DNA of 64,000 nucleotides from Parerythrobacter lacustris (lineage in GTDB: Bacteria > Pseudomonadota > Alphaproteobacteria > Sphingomonadales > Sphingomonadaceae): assembly GCF_024626475.1 (NCBI RefSeq), contig NZ_JANKHH010000003.1, positions 186,001-250,000 of the forward strand, written 5' to 3'. Every line of letters starts with the position of its first letter. The first letter of the stretch is position 1. Below, piece by piece: positions 18,423 to 26,438 of this stretch. The notes below the pieces were generated by a model that worked only from the letters and a program-made list of their open reading frames with translations, was not told the DNA's origin and did not search any database. The position numbers were made by a program, and so were the translations under genes.

Positions 18423-18617
18423 ATGCGGACCCGGCTCAGCGTCTGCGCGCGCAAGCGGCGGTTCGGGTCGGACGCGGAGGCGCAGGCAGCGGCACATGGC
18501 GCGGAGGCAGATCTTCGGCATTATCGCTGCGATCGTTGCGGGGCCTTTCACCTCACCAGCCGCCGCAAGGGCAAGCGCATTCCCCGGCCGATTGCAGAGG
18601 CTGAGACCGCGCGGTGA
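18423..18617 (+). CDS. Small zinc-ribbon-like protein of unknown function
   Basis: 64 residues, basic. Cys8 together with [11 protein letters not shown] (Cys36, Cys39, His43) could form one zinc site. It starts 5 bases after the ABC-F stop and its own stop overlaps the GTG of the next gene (GTGA), so it sits firmly inside an operon, which supports it being real. I do not recognise a named family. Basic charge and a zinc site suggest nucleic-acid or ribosome contact, but that is inference. Confidence 0.6.
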   Translation: MRTRLSVCARKRRFGSDAEAQAAAHGAEADLRHYRCDRCGAFHLTSRRKGKRIPRPIAEAETAR

Positions 18618-19152
18618 GTGGCATTATCTTGTTCAACAAGCCCTTCGGCGTACTTTCGCAGTTCACCGACGAGCAGCAAAGTACGCCTCGCCCGACGCTG
18701 GCCGCCTTCATCCACGCGCCCGGATTCTACCCCGCCGGACGGCTCGATTCCGACAGCGAAGGTTTGATGGTGCTGTGCGACGACGGATGCAGGCGCGCAT
18801 CGCCGATCCGCGATTCAAGCTGGCGAAGAGCTACCTCGTACTGGTTGAGGGCGTGCCCGACGATGCGGCGCTCGGAGCCTTGTCGCGCGGTTTGCAACTG
18901 AAGGATGGTCTGACGCGGCCGGCCAAGGCAGAAATGATCGCCGACCCGGCGCTGTGGCCGCGCGATCCGCCGATCCGCGTTCGCAAAACCGTGCCCGAGA
19001 GCTGGCTGCGCCTGACGATCACCGAAGGCCGAAGCCGACAGGTCCGCCGCATGACCGCCGCCATCGGCCATCCCACGCTGAGGCTGGTCCGCTGGTCTGT
19101 GGGCGAATGGACGCTCGACGGGCTGGCTCCGGGCCAATGGCGGCGGGCGTGA
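18614..19152 (+). pseudogene. rluE: rluE-like 23S rRNA pseudouridine synthase, split by a frameshift
   Basis: The first half starts at GTG 18614 ([30 protein letters not shown], with the catalytic Asp in GRLDSDSEG). The match then jumps to another frame from about 18787 ([38 protein letters not shown]) and ends at 19152. The two halves fit an RsuA/RluE-type enzyme exactly if one base is missing near 18785-18787. No slippery heptamer is visible, so programmed slippage is unlikely. Either the gene is broken or the assembly has a single-base error. RluE-type enzymes modify a uridine in 23S rRNA. Confidence 0.75.
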
Positions 19153-19161
19153 TCCGGGAGG

Positions 19162-20316
19162 TCAGTCGGTTACCACCGGTGCGAGGCAGCCACGGTTGAC
19201 CAGATCGACGATCAGATCGCTGACATCGGGGTCGCTCATTTGATTGGGTTCCAGTGCGAGCCGGGAACGACAGATCTGGCTCGCCACTGCGGCCGCGGGG
19301 CCGTAGCACCGATAGGTTCGCCCGTCGACGAACAAGGTCACCGCATCATCACCATGCCGGATGAACGAGAACCGGCTAGCCGGATTGCGTTCGAACCGGA
19401 TGGGGCCGGCCGCCCCGGCAATCAGATCGGCGGCACCTACCTTACTTTCAGGTGCCCAGTCGAGCCGCTCGTCCCTGGGCTCCGTGACGTAAGCGCCGAA
19501 CCATGTTGCGAATGAGTCCCGATCCGAAAGCGCGCCGATGACCATTTCGTGAAGGCGCGCAATGGCCTCCGCCGAGATTTCGCCCGGATGGGCACCTGCG
19601 ACGAGGTCCGGATCGGTGTAGCGGTCGTCATCATCCAGCGTTTCGAGCACGTGATCGACATAGGCGGACACCATATCGCCGCGCGACGGCGCGCGGAAGC
19701 CGATCGAATAGGTCATACAGTAGTCGCCCACCGCCAAACCGTCGTGGGCGAAACCCGGCGGGACGTAGAGGATGTCGCCCGGATCCAGCACCCACTCGTC
19801 CACCGGCTCGAAGTCGGTGAGCAGGCGCAGGTCGTTATGCGGCAACAGGCGCGCGCTGTCGTCGCAGCGGCGACCGACACGCCAGCGCCGCCGACCCAGC
19901 CCTTGGACAAGGAACACGTCGTATTGGTCGTAATGCGGCCCGACACCGCCGCCGTCGGTGGCGTAGCTCACCATCACGTCGTCGATGCGCCAGTCGGGGA
20001 TGAAGCGGAACGGTTCGATCAGCGCGGCCACTTCCGGCACGTGGTGATCGACCGCCTGGACCAGCAGCGTCCACGGGCAATCGCCCAGTTGGGTGAAACG
20101 GTCTGGCGCGAGGGGACCGTGCTCGAGCTCCCACTGGCCCGGCGCGGGTTGCCGCACGAGGCGGGATTCGATCTCGGGTTCGCACGCGAGACCCGCAAGC
20201 TCGTCCGGCTCGAGCGGGTTCGACCAGTCGCGCCACGCGCCGCGCATCAGCAGCGGGCGCTTCTGCCAGGTTTCGGCGAGAAAACGATCCCGTTCGAACG
20301 CGAGCAGCGAAGACAT
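19162..20316 (-). CDS. roxA: RoxA/YcfD-like JmjC (cupin-4) oxygenase, probable ribosomal protein L16 hydroxylase
   Basis: 384 residues. The N-terminus WQKRPLLMRGAW and the segment WRIDDVMVSYATDGGGVGPHYDQYDVFLVQG match RoxA/YcfD-type JmjC oxygenases, with the Fe-binding His-X-Asp in HYDQYD and a likely third ligand in PPGFAHDG. The C-terminal dimerisation and winged-helix part is present. In E. coli the homologue hydroxylates an Arg of ribosomal protein L16 using 2-oxoglutarate. Its ATG overlaps the stop of the small upstream gene (TGATG). Confidence 0.87.
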   Translation of the reverse strand: MSSLLAFERDRFLAETWQKRPLLMRGAWRDWSNPLEPDELAGLACEPEIESRLVRQPAPGQWELEHGPLAPDRFTQLGDCPWTLLVQAVDHHVPEVAALIEPFRFIPDWRIDDVMVSYATDGGGVGPHYDQYDVFLVQGLGRRRWRVGRRCDDSARLLPHNDLRLLTDFEPVDEWVLDPGDILYVPPGFAHDGLAVGDYCMTYSIGFRAPSRGDMVSAYVDHVLETLDDDDRYTDPDLVAGAHPGEISAEAIARLHEMVIGALSDRDSFATWFGAYVTEPRDERLDWAPESKVGAADLIAGAAGPIRFERNPASRFSFIRHGDDAVTLFVDGRTYRCYGPAAAVASQICRSRLALEPNQMSDPDVSDLIVDLVNRGCLAPVVTD

Positions 20317-20585
20317 CAGGCTTCGGGCTCGTCGTCGGCCCGGACCATCAGATCCATGAAGTTTCGGGCAGCGTCGCGGTCGCCCGCATCCTTGAACGCG
20401 ATGTCGAGATCGGGCGCGGCACCGAGCAGGTAGAGGACCGACCAGAGCGCGAACCGCTCCCCGCGATCGCGCGACAGCCCGAAATCGACCTGCATTCGGT
20501 CAATACCGGCAAAGCGTTGCGCTTCCTCCAGATCGTCCAGCGAGCGGGAGCCGAAATAGCGGTAGAGGAGGTCGTCGAACTGCAT
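20316..20585 (-). CDS. Conserved-looking hypothetical protein coupled to RoxA
   Basis: 89 residues from ATG 20585 (MQFDDLLYRYFG). A longer upstream reading exists but is low-complexity and crosses the divergent promoter region. The protein is acidic, mostly helical (LDDLEEAQRFAGIDRM, ARNFMDLMVRADDE) and soluble. Its stop overlaps the RoxA start (TGATG), so it is translated just before it. I do not recognise the family; a helper for the oxygenase is possible but unproven. Confidence 0.6.
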   Translation of the reverse strand: MQFDDLLYRYFGSRSLDDLEEAQRFAGIDRMQVDFGLSRDRGERFALWSVLYLLGAAPDLDIAFKDAGDRDAARNFMDLMVRADDEPEA

Positions 20586-20773
20586 GGCGCCCGCGCTACC
20601 ACGGCGGGAGATCCGCGTCACGGTCCCCAATCGCTCCGCAAGCAGGTGGCTTGAAGCAGTGAGCTCAACTCCACTTGGGCTTGATCGCAGCGGGGAGCAA
20701 CGAGTTGCGCCGCGCTGGCGTGTCGGCGGGGTTTTGGATATGCTCCTCTCAGGCAGCATCGGGGGCAGGGCGA

Positions 20774-21829
20774 ATGGGCATGGGCGAAGCGACGAAAAGG
20801 CCACGGCTCTTCGTCAGCCATCATTCGAGCAAGGCAGAAGTCGCGCTGCAGGTGGAGGCGGCGCTTGCAAGGCATGATGTCGACTGCTGGATGGCACCGC
20901 GCGATGTCGATCCCGGAGAGGCTTTCGATACGGCGATCCAGAAGGCGATCGACGAATGTTCGGCGGTGTTGCTGCTGTTCTGCGCGCAGTCTGACAAAAG
21001 CCGCCACGTCAAGCGCGAGCTGATCCTCGCCGATTCGGCCAGCAAGGCAATCCTGCCTCTGCGTCTCGAGGATGTGGTGCCACACGATCTCGCATACCAT
21101 CTCGCCAGTGCACAGTGGATCGACTGGCTCGCCCGGCGCGACGAGGCGATGTCACGCATTGCGGCGAAGGCGCATCGACTCGATGGCCTGGACCAGTCCG
21201 CCGATGTCGTGGCCGCCGCAGATGCGTTGCACGCAGCAACGATCCTGCAAGCGAGCCGCCAGGAAGAGCCGGCCCGCATGCCGCCTCCACCTGTGCCGTC
21301 TCCGCCCGCGTCGTCAGGAATGCCGGTATGGGTCTTCGCCGTGATCGGCCTTGTTCTGGTCGTCGGGGTTCTTGCGGGCATGCTGCTGACCCGCGGCGGC
21401 GAGGAATCCGGGCCTGCGCCCGAACCGGCCCGCCTCGCCGATGTTGAAGCGTCGGATTCGATGGGGGAAGCAAACTCCGAAGAAGGCAAGGTGGAACCGG
21501 AGATCGTCGAGCCCACACCCGTCGTACCGCCCATGCGGGCCAGCGTATCGCCATCGTTCAATTGTTCGAAAGCTGCATCCCGGGTAGAGAAAATGATCTG
21601 CTCGGACGATGAGTTGGCCCTGCTCGATCGCGAGCTTGCGCGGTCGTTCCGGGAATTGCGCGCCGTCGCAGGCCAAGATCGCGCCGAACTGGAAGCCGAT
21701 CAACGCAACTGGCGCGTGGCCGAGCGCGATGCTTGCGGCAGCGTCGACTGCATTGCCAGTGTAACCCGTGACCGCGTCGCCCTGCTTAACGCTGCAAAGC
21801 TGGCCATCATGAATGGCGAGGCGTTTTAG
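20774..21829 (+). CDS. TIR-domain / transmembrane / LprI-domain fusion protein
   Basis: 351 residues from ATG 20774 (a second ATG lies 6 bases later). Residues about 9-125 form a TIR domain (RLFVSHHSSKAEVALQVEAA, ILPLRLEDVVPHDL); Glu82 in HVKREL is placed like the catalytic Glu of TIR NADases. A Pro-rich linker leads to one membrane helix (about 185-205, VWVFAVIGLVLVVGVLAG). The C-terminal part (about 261-345) resembles the LprI/DUF1311 domain: FNCSKA, EKMICSDDELALLDREL, QRNWRVAERDAC, with four Cys fitting disulfides in the periplasm. The predicted layout is cytoplasmic effector, membrane span, periplasmic sensor. It is a monocistronic-looking gene converging on a membrane protein gene. Confidence 0.8.
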   Translation: MGMGEATKRPRLFVSHHSSKAEVALQVEAALARHDVDCWMAPRDVDPGEAFDTAIQKAIDECSAVLLLFCAQSDKSRHVKRELILADSASKAILPLRLEDVVPHDLAYHLASAQWIDWLARRDEAMSRIAAKAHRLDGLDQSADVVAAADALHAATILQASRQEEPARMPPPPVPSPPASSGMPVWVFAVIGLVLVVGVLAGMLLTRGGEESGPAPEPARLADVEASDSMGEANSEEGKVEPEIVEPTPVVPPMRASVSPSFNCSKAASRVEKMICSDDELALLDRELARSFRELRAVAGQDRAELEADQRNWRVAERDACGSVDCIASVTRDRVALLNAAKLAIMNGEAF

Positions 21830-21838
21830 GAACGGGTC

Positions 21839-22720
21839 CTACTGGCGCGTGGTTGGCCCCGGCTGATCGATCGCCTGCCCTTCGCTGTCGCGCAAGCCGC
21901 TGGTTTCCTGAATCGCCGAGGTCTCGAGAATATTGAGCGCGTTCTGAATCGCCGCATAGCGCTTTGCATCGACGATCCATTGTTTGGCGTTGGCAGCACC
22001 CGGTAGCGTGCGGACTTCCTTGATGGCATCCTCTACGCGGCCCTGCTCCAGGGACAGTCGCGCACGGTAAATCGAACGATCGGAGCGTGTGGAGGGTGTA
22101 GATTCACGCCGGATCACGAACAGTTCCCCCAGCTCTCGCCGGAAGCGCGAGAAGGACGGCGCTTCACTCGGCGTAACCAGCGTGGGTTCGAGCCCGTCGA
22201 GCCGGGCAATCAGCTGGTCGAGTCTTATCGGATCTTTTGAAGCTTCGAGCACCACGCGTACTGCATCTGGCTGGGCCATGCCGAACCGCAGCCGCAATTG
22301 GTCACCGAGATACCCGAGTCCCTCGCCTCGCTCAAGCGTCCGGCGCGCAGCGAAGGCGATCAACAAACCTTCTGCTCGGCCCGCATTGCCCGATGCGGCC
22401 TGTGTCTGCTGGTCGATCCGCGCCAGCCGTGCTTCGGCCAGGGCGAGGCGGCCTTCCAGTCCGCCTTCCTGCGCTGCAGCCTCTTCGCGAGATGCAAGCG
22501 CGTCGATGTCGCCTGCCGAACCGAATTCCGACATGGCATTGGGCGGTGCTTTCGGCTTATCGCTCGTAGCAATTTTGGCGGGCACAGCCTGCTCGGGACG
22601 ATCCCCGCGCCACCAGAAATATCCTGTCACGACGGCACCCAGGAGAATGGCCGTTAGCGCAAGCCCGAGGATCGTCTGGAAGGAACCGCTCTTGCGGCGT
22701 GTTCCGATAGTATCGTCCAT
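21839..22720 (-). CDS. Membrane-anchored helical protein downstream of hemD (HemX/mitofilin-like)
   Basis: 293 residues: a cytoplasmic basic N-terminus, one membrane helix at about residues 15-35 (ILGLALTAILLGAVVTGYFW), then a long Ala/Glu-rich helical periplasmic region likely to form coiled coils (LEGRLALAEARLARIDQQTQ). Proteins of this layout following hemCD are often called HemX-like or mitofilin-like. No catalytic motif is visible. It is the third gene of a hemC-hemD-x operon, 34 bases after hemD. Confidence 0.7.
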   Translation of the reverse strand: MDDTIGTRRKSGSFQTILGLALTAILLGAVVTGYFWWRGDRPEQAVPAKIATSDKPKAPPNAMSEFGSAGDIDALASREEAAAQEGGLEGRLALAEARLARIDQQTQAASGNAGRAEGLLIAFAARRTLERGEGLGYLGDQLRLRFGMAQPDAVRVVLEASKDPIRLDQLIARLDGLEPTLVTPSEAPSFSRFRRELGELFVIRRESTPSTRSDRSIYRARLSLEQGRVEDAIKEVRTLPGAANAKQWIVDAKRYAAIQNALNILETSAIQETSGLRDSEGQAIDQPGPTTRQ

Positions 22721-22754
22721 TATCTTCCGTTCTGCATCCGGAAAGGCTTTGCGC

Positions 22755-23453
22755 CTAACCGTTCAAACCCGCAATCTTGTCGCACATGTCGCGCGCCAAA
22801 GCCAGCAGGGCCATATCGTCGGCCTCCTCTGCGATGGCGACTTCGGCCCAGCCAGAGCCCACGCTTTGCGCGACGCGCGGTGCCAGCGCCGCAATGTGCA
22901 GTCCGGCGCGGTCCACGCCTGCAAGATCGCATTGCGCTGCAAAATGTTGACCGGCGATGGCCGAATGCAGCAGCACCGTTCCGCCCTTGCGCAGCACATC
23001 GACGGTGTCCGCAGTCATCGTGCGCGGCGCGCTGCGGTACACGACGCGCTCGGCCATGGAGATGGCAGGGGGAAGCTTCAGCGCAACCCTCTCCTCGCCC
23101 GCGAGCCGGAGCAGGCTGAGCGGCTGATCGGCAAGGCCGTTGAGCACTGCCTGCAAACCGCCATCGCCCACCCTTTCGACCGCGAATCCCATCGCTTCAG
23201 CCTCGCGGGCGGTCGCCGCGCCAACGGCAAAGACCGGGAGATGACGCAGGGCAGCGAGCTTGGCGCCGCCATTGCGGAAGGCATTCGCGCTGCCGACAAG
23301 CAGGCCGTCGAAGTCTCCGGCGGGCATGTCCCAGGTGACCGGCTCGATCACGAAAAGCGGCTCGCCGATCAGCACTAGCCCCAGCCTTTGCCCTGCAGCC
23401 AGAGTGGCCGAAAAACCGGGCTCCGGCCGGAACACGAAAACCCGAGGGCTCAT
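22755..23453 (-). CDS. hemD: Uroporphyrinogen-III synthase
   Basis: 232 residues, typical for HemD. The family is weakly conserved; recognisable pieces are the N-terminal VFVFRPEPGFSATLAA, the hinge-like LVGSANAFRNGG, and LLHSAIAGQHFA. It closes and flips ring D of hydroxymethylbilane to give uroporphyrinogen III. It starts 4 bases inside the hemC end, and the pairing with hemC is strong supporting evidence. Confidence 0.87.
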   Translation of the reverse strand: MSPRVFVFRPEPGFSATLAAGQRLGLVLIGEPLFVIEPVTWDMPAGDFDGLLVGSANAFRNGGAKLAALRHLPVFAVGAATAREAEAMGFAVERVGDGGLQAVLNGLADQPLSLLRLAGEERVALKLPPAISMAERVVYRSAPRTMTADTVDVLRKGGTVLLHSAIAGQHFAAQCDLAGVDRAGLHIAALAPRVAQSVGSGWAEVAIAEEADDMALLALARDMCDKIAGLNG

Positions 23454-24379
23454 GCGCCCGGCGCGAACAGTTCCGCGATCGACGGCGGCGCGCGGTCGAG
23501 CAGATCGCGTCCGAGGGCGCGAAACGCGTCGAGTGCGGTGCTTTCGCTTTCCACCGAGCCATCTACCCGCTCGGTGCCGTCGGCGCTGAAAATGCTCGCC
23601 TTCATCGACAGACGATCGCCCGTGACCGATGTCAGGACGGCGATCGGACTGTGACAGGTGCCCCCAAGCGCTTCGAGCAAGGCGCGTTCGGCCATCACTC
23701 TCGCCCGGCTCGGCGCATGGTCGATCGCCTCCAGCGCCGCACGGGCGAACTCGTCATCGGCGCGGCATTCGATCCCGATGGCACCCTGTGACGGTGCGGG
23801 GAGCCACGAAGCTTCATCGAGTGGCGTCCCGACCGAGATTTCCCCCAGCCGCTCGAGCCCCGCTGCCGCCAGCAGCGTCACATCTGCCTCTCCCGCCGCG
23901 AGCTTGCCGAGCCTTGTGGCGACGTTGCCGCGAATGCCGACGATCACGCAATCGGGGCGATAGTGCAGCATCTGTGCGGCGCGGCGCGGCGCGCTCGTGC
24001 CGACCCGCGCGCCCTGCGGGATCGTCTCGAGTGAACCCGCGCCGACCAGCACGTCGCGCACATCGGCGCGCGGCAGGATCGCGCCGATGGCGAAGTCGGC
24101 GGGCCGCAGGGTCTCGACATCCTTCATCGAATGGACCGAGGCATCGATCCGGCCTTCGTGCAGCCATTGGTCGAGTTCCTTGGTCCACAGCGCCTTGCCG
24201 CCGATATCGGCCAGCGGGCGGTCGAGGATCTTGTCGCCGCTCGCCACGACCTCGACCAGTTCGACCTCGTCGCGTGCCCAGCCATGCGCCTCGCACAGCC
24301 GGTCCCTTGCCTCTTCGGCCTGCGCCAGTGCCAGCGGCGACTGGCGCGTTCCGAGCCTGAGTCTGTATCGTGTCGTCAT
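23450..24379 (-). CDS. hemC: Porphobilinogen deaminase (hydroxymethylbilane synthase)
   Basis: 309 residues, full length. N-terminal RLGTRQSPLALAQAE, the active-site Asp in ASVHSMKDV, conserved Arg residues in GTSAPRRAAQ and the dipyrromethane-cofactor Cys in GGTCHSPIAV are all visible. It polymerises four porphobilinogens in haem synthesis. It is divergent from tsaD with only 43 bases between starts, so the promoters must overlap. Confidence 0.95.
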   Translation of the reverse strand: MTTRYRLRLGTRQSPLALAQAEEARDRLCEAHGWARDEVELVEVVASGDKILDRPLADIGGKALWTKELDQWLHEGRIDASVHSMKDVETLRPADFAIGAILPRADVRDVLVGAGSLETIPQGARVGTSAPRRAAQMLHYRPDCVIVGIRGNVATRLGKLAAGEADVTLLAAAGLERLGEISVGTPLDEASWLPAPSQGAIGIECRADDEFARAALEAIDHAPSRARVMAERALLEALGGTCHSPIAVLTSVTGDRLSMKASIFSADGTERVDGSVESESTALDAFRALGRDLLDRAPPSIAELFAPGA

Positions 24380-24422
24380 GCTTTGCTTGCCCTAAACGGG
24401 CAGGTCGCTAAGGGGAAGCGCC

Positions 24423-25457
24423 ATGGGGATCGTTCTCGGCATTGAATCGAGTTGTGACGAAACCGCCGCTGCGCTCGTTACCACCGACCGGCGCATCATC
24501 GCGCAGCGGATCGCGTCGCAGGATGCCGAACACGCGCCCTACGGCGGCGTCGTTCCGGAGATCGCCGCGCGCGCACATGCCGAGAAGCTGGCACCGATGA
24601 TCGCAGGCGTCATGGCCGATGCGGGGCTGGAACTGGCCGACCTCGATGCGATCGCGGCCACCGCCGGCCCCGGCCTGATCGGCGGGGTGATGGTCGGGCT
24701 GGTCAGCGCCAAGGCGCTGGCGATGGCGAGCGATGTGCCGCTGATCGCAATCAACCATCTGGAAGGCCACGCGCTCTCGCCGCGCCTTGCCGATCCCGAA
24801 CTCCAATTTCCTTACATGCTTTTGCTGGTCTCGGGCGGGCATTGCCAGATCCTGTTGGTCGAGGGCGTCGGTCGATACCGCAGGCTCGCGACGACGATCG
24901 ACGATGCGCTGGGCGAGGCGTTCGACAAGACCGCCAAGATCCTCGGCCTGGGATATCCCGGAGGCCCGGCGGTCGAGAGGCTGGCGAAAGAGGGCGATGC
25001 CCGCGCCGTGCCACTCCCCCGCCCGCTGGTCGGCAGCGGCGAGCCGCATTTCTCCTTCGCCGGGCTCAAAAGCGCGGTGCTGCGGGCCAAGGAAAGCGGC
25101 AAATACGGCGATGCCGATATCGCGGCGAGTTTCCAGCAGGCGGCGGTCGATTGCCTCGTTGATCGGCTGAGGATCGCGCTCGATGTGAGCGACAGCGTCC
25201 CTGCGCTTGTGCTTGCGGGCGGGGTGGCCGCCAATCAGGCAGTCCGCACAGTGCTCGAAGGGCTCGCAGCGGAGCGCGGGATGCGCTTTGTCGCACCCCC
25301 CCTGGCGCTGTGTACGGACAACGCCGCGATGATCGCCTGGGCCGGGGTCGAACGGCTCGACTCGGGCCAGTCCGACCCGCTCGACATCGCTGCAAGGCCG
25401 CGCTGGCCGCTCGATCCGAGTGCCGAACCGGTGCGCGGCGCGGGATATAAGGCCTGA
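24423..25457 (+). CDS. tsaD: tRNA N6-threonylcarbamoyladenosine transferase subunit TsaD
   Basis: 344 residues, the usual length. Kae1/TsaD hallmarks: [16 protein letters not shown] at the N-terminus, [14 protein letters not shown], the metal-binding [12 protein letters not shown] and [10 protein letters not shown], and the nucleotide site [15 protein letters not shown]. It transfers the threonylcarbamoyl group onto A37 of ANN-decoding tRNAs with TsaB/E. gpsA starts inside its stop (TGATG). Confidence 0.97.
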   Translation: MGIVLGIESSCDETAAALVTTDRRIIAQRIASQDAEHAPYGGVVPEIAARAHAEKLAPMIAGVMADAGLELADLDAIAATAGPGLIGGVMVGLVSAKALAMASDVPLIAINHLEGHALSPRLADPELQFPYMLLLVSGGHCQILLVEGVGRYRRLATTIDDALGEAFDKTAKILGLGYPGGPAVERLAKEGDARAVPLPRPLVGSGEPHFSFAGLKSAVLRAKESGKYGDADIAASFQQAAVDCLVDRLRIALDVSDSVPALVLAGGVAANQAVRTVLEGLAAERGMRFVAPPLALCTDNAAMIAWAGVERLDSGQSDPLDIAARPRWPLDPSAEPVRGAGYKA

Positions 25458-26431
25458 TGGCTGTCGGCGTGATCGGAGCGGGCGCATGGGGCACCGCGCT
25501 GGCGCAAATGCTCGCCAGCGACGGGCGCGACGTGCTGCTGTGGGCGCTCGAGGCCGAGGTGGTGACGGAGATCAACACTGCGCATCGCAATTCGCTCTAC
25601 CTTCCTTCGGCCGAGCTCGCGCCCGGCGTCCGGGCAACGGGCGACCTGGCCGACTTGGGCGGGTGCGACACGCTGCTGGCAGTTACTCCGGCCCAGCATC
25701 TTGCCGGGATCGTCGCGAAATTATCCCACCCGCCGCGCGATCTGGTGTTGTGCAGCAAGGGGATCGAAGCAGGGACGGGGCGGATGATGAACGATGTCGC
25801 CGCCGAGGTCGCGGTCGACAGCGCGATCGCGATTCTTTCCGGCCCGACCTTTGCGCATGAAGTCGCCGCCGGCTTGCCTACAGCGGTCACCCTCGCCTGC
25901 AGCGGCGGCGAAGCGCAGTGGGATCGCCTCTCGCCCGTCATAGCGCGCCCGCAGTTCCGGCCCTACTATTCCGACGATGTGATCGGGGCGGAGATCGGCG
26001 GCGCGGTGAAGAACGTGCTCGCCATCGCCTGCGGAGTGGTCGACGGGCTGGGCCTGGGCCAGAACGCGCGCGCTGCGCTGATTGCGCGCGGCTATGCCGA
26101 GATGCAGCGTTTCGGCGACGCGCTGGGCGCGCAGCGGGTGACGCTGGCAGGGCTGTCCGGCCTGGGGGACCTCGTGCTGACTTGTTCCTCGACCTCGAGC
26201 CGAAATTTCTCGCTTGGCAAGGCACTGGGCGAAGGCAGATCGGCGGTCGAACTGATGGCGGACCGCCGGACTGTGGCGGAAGGCGCGCACACCGCGCCGG
26301 TGCTGCGCGAGCTGGCGCACAGGCACGGCGCGCGGATGCCCATCGTCGAAGCGGTCAATATGCTGCTCGAAGGCGCAGATGCACGCTCGGTCGTCGCCGG
26401 GCTGCTGTCGCGCCCGCTCAAGGCCGAATAG
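25457..26431 (+). CDS. gpsA: NAD(P)-dependent glycerol-3-phosphate dehydrogenase
   Basis: 324 residues. N-terminal Rossmann motif GVIGAGAWGTALAQML, then SGPTFAHEVAAGLPTAV, GGAVKNVLAIACGVVDG (catalytic Lys) and LAGLSGLGDLVLTCSS are all GpsA signatures. It makes sn-glycerol 3-phosphate for phospholipids. It is coupled to tsaD by overlapping stop and start, and the flippase gene follows after 7 bases. Confidence 0.97.
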   Translation: MAVGVIGAGAWGTALAQMLASDGRDVLLWALEAEVVTEINTAHRNSLYLPSAELAPGVRATGDLADLGGCDTLLAVTPAQHLAGIVAKLSHPPRDLVLCSKGIEAGTGRMMNDVAAEVAVDSAIAILSGPTFAHEVAAGLPTAVTLACSGGEAQWDRLSPVIARPQFRPYYSDDVIGAEIGGAVKNVLAIACGVVDGLGLGQNARAALIARGYAEMQRFGDALGAQRVTLAGLSGLGDLVLTCSSTSSRNFSLGKALGEGRSAVELMADRRTVAEGAHTAPVLRELAHRHGARMPIVEAVNMLLEGADARSVVAGLLSRPLKAE

Positions 26432-26438
26432 GGCCGAG

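Noticed and set aside
18780-18795. Programmed frameshifting in the rluE-like gene
   Set aside because: No slippery heptamer or downstream structure is visible; deletion or sequencing error is simpler.
20675-20773. Upstream in-frame extension of the TIR fusion
   Set aside because: It has no ribosome site and adds low-complexity residues before the TIR fold; ATG 20774 is better placed.
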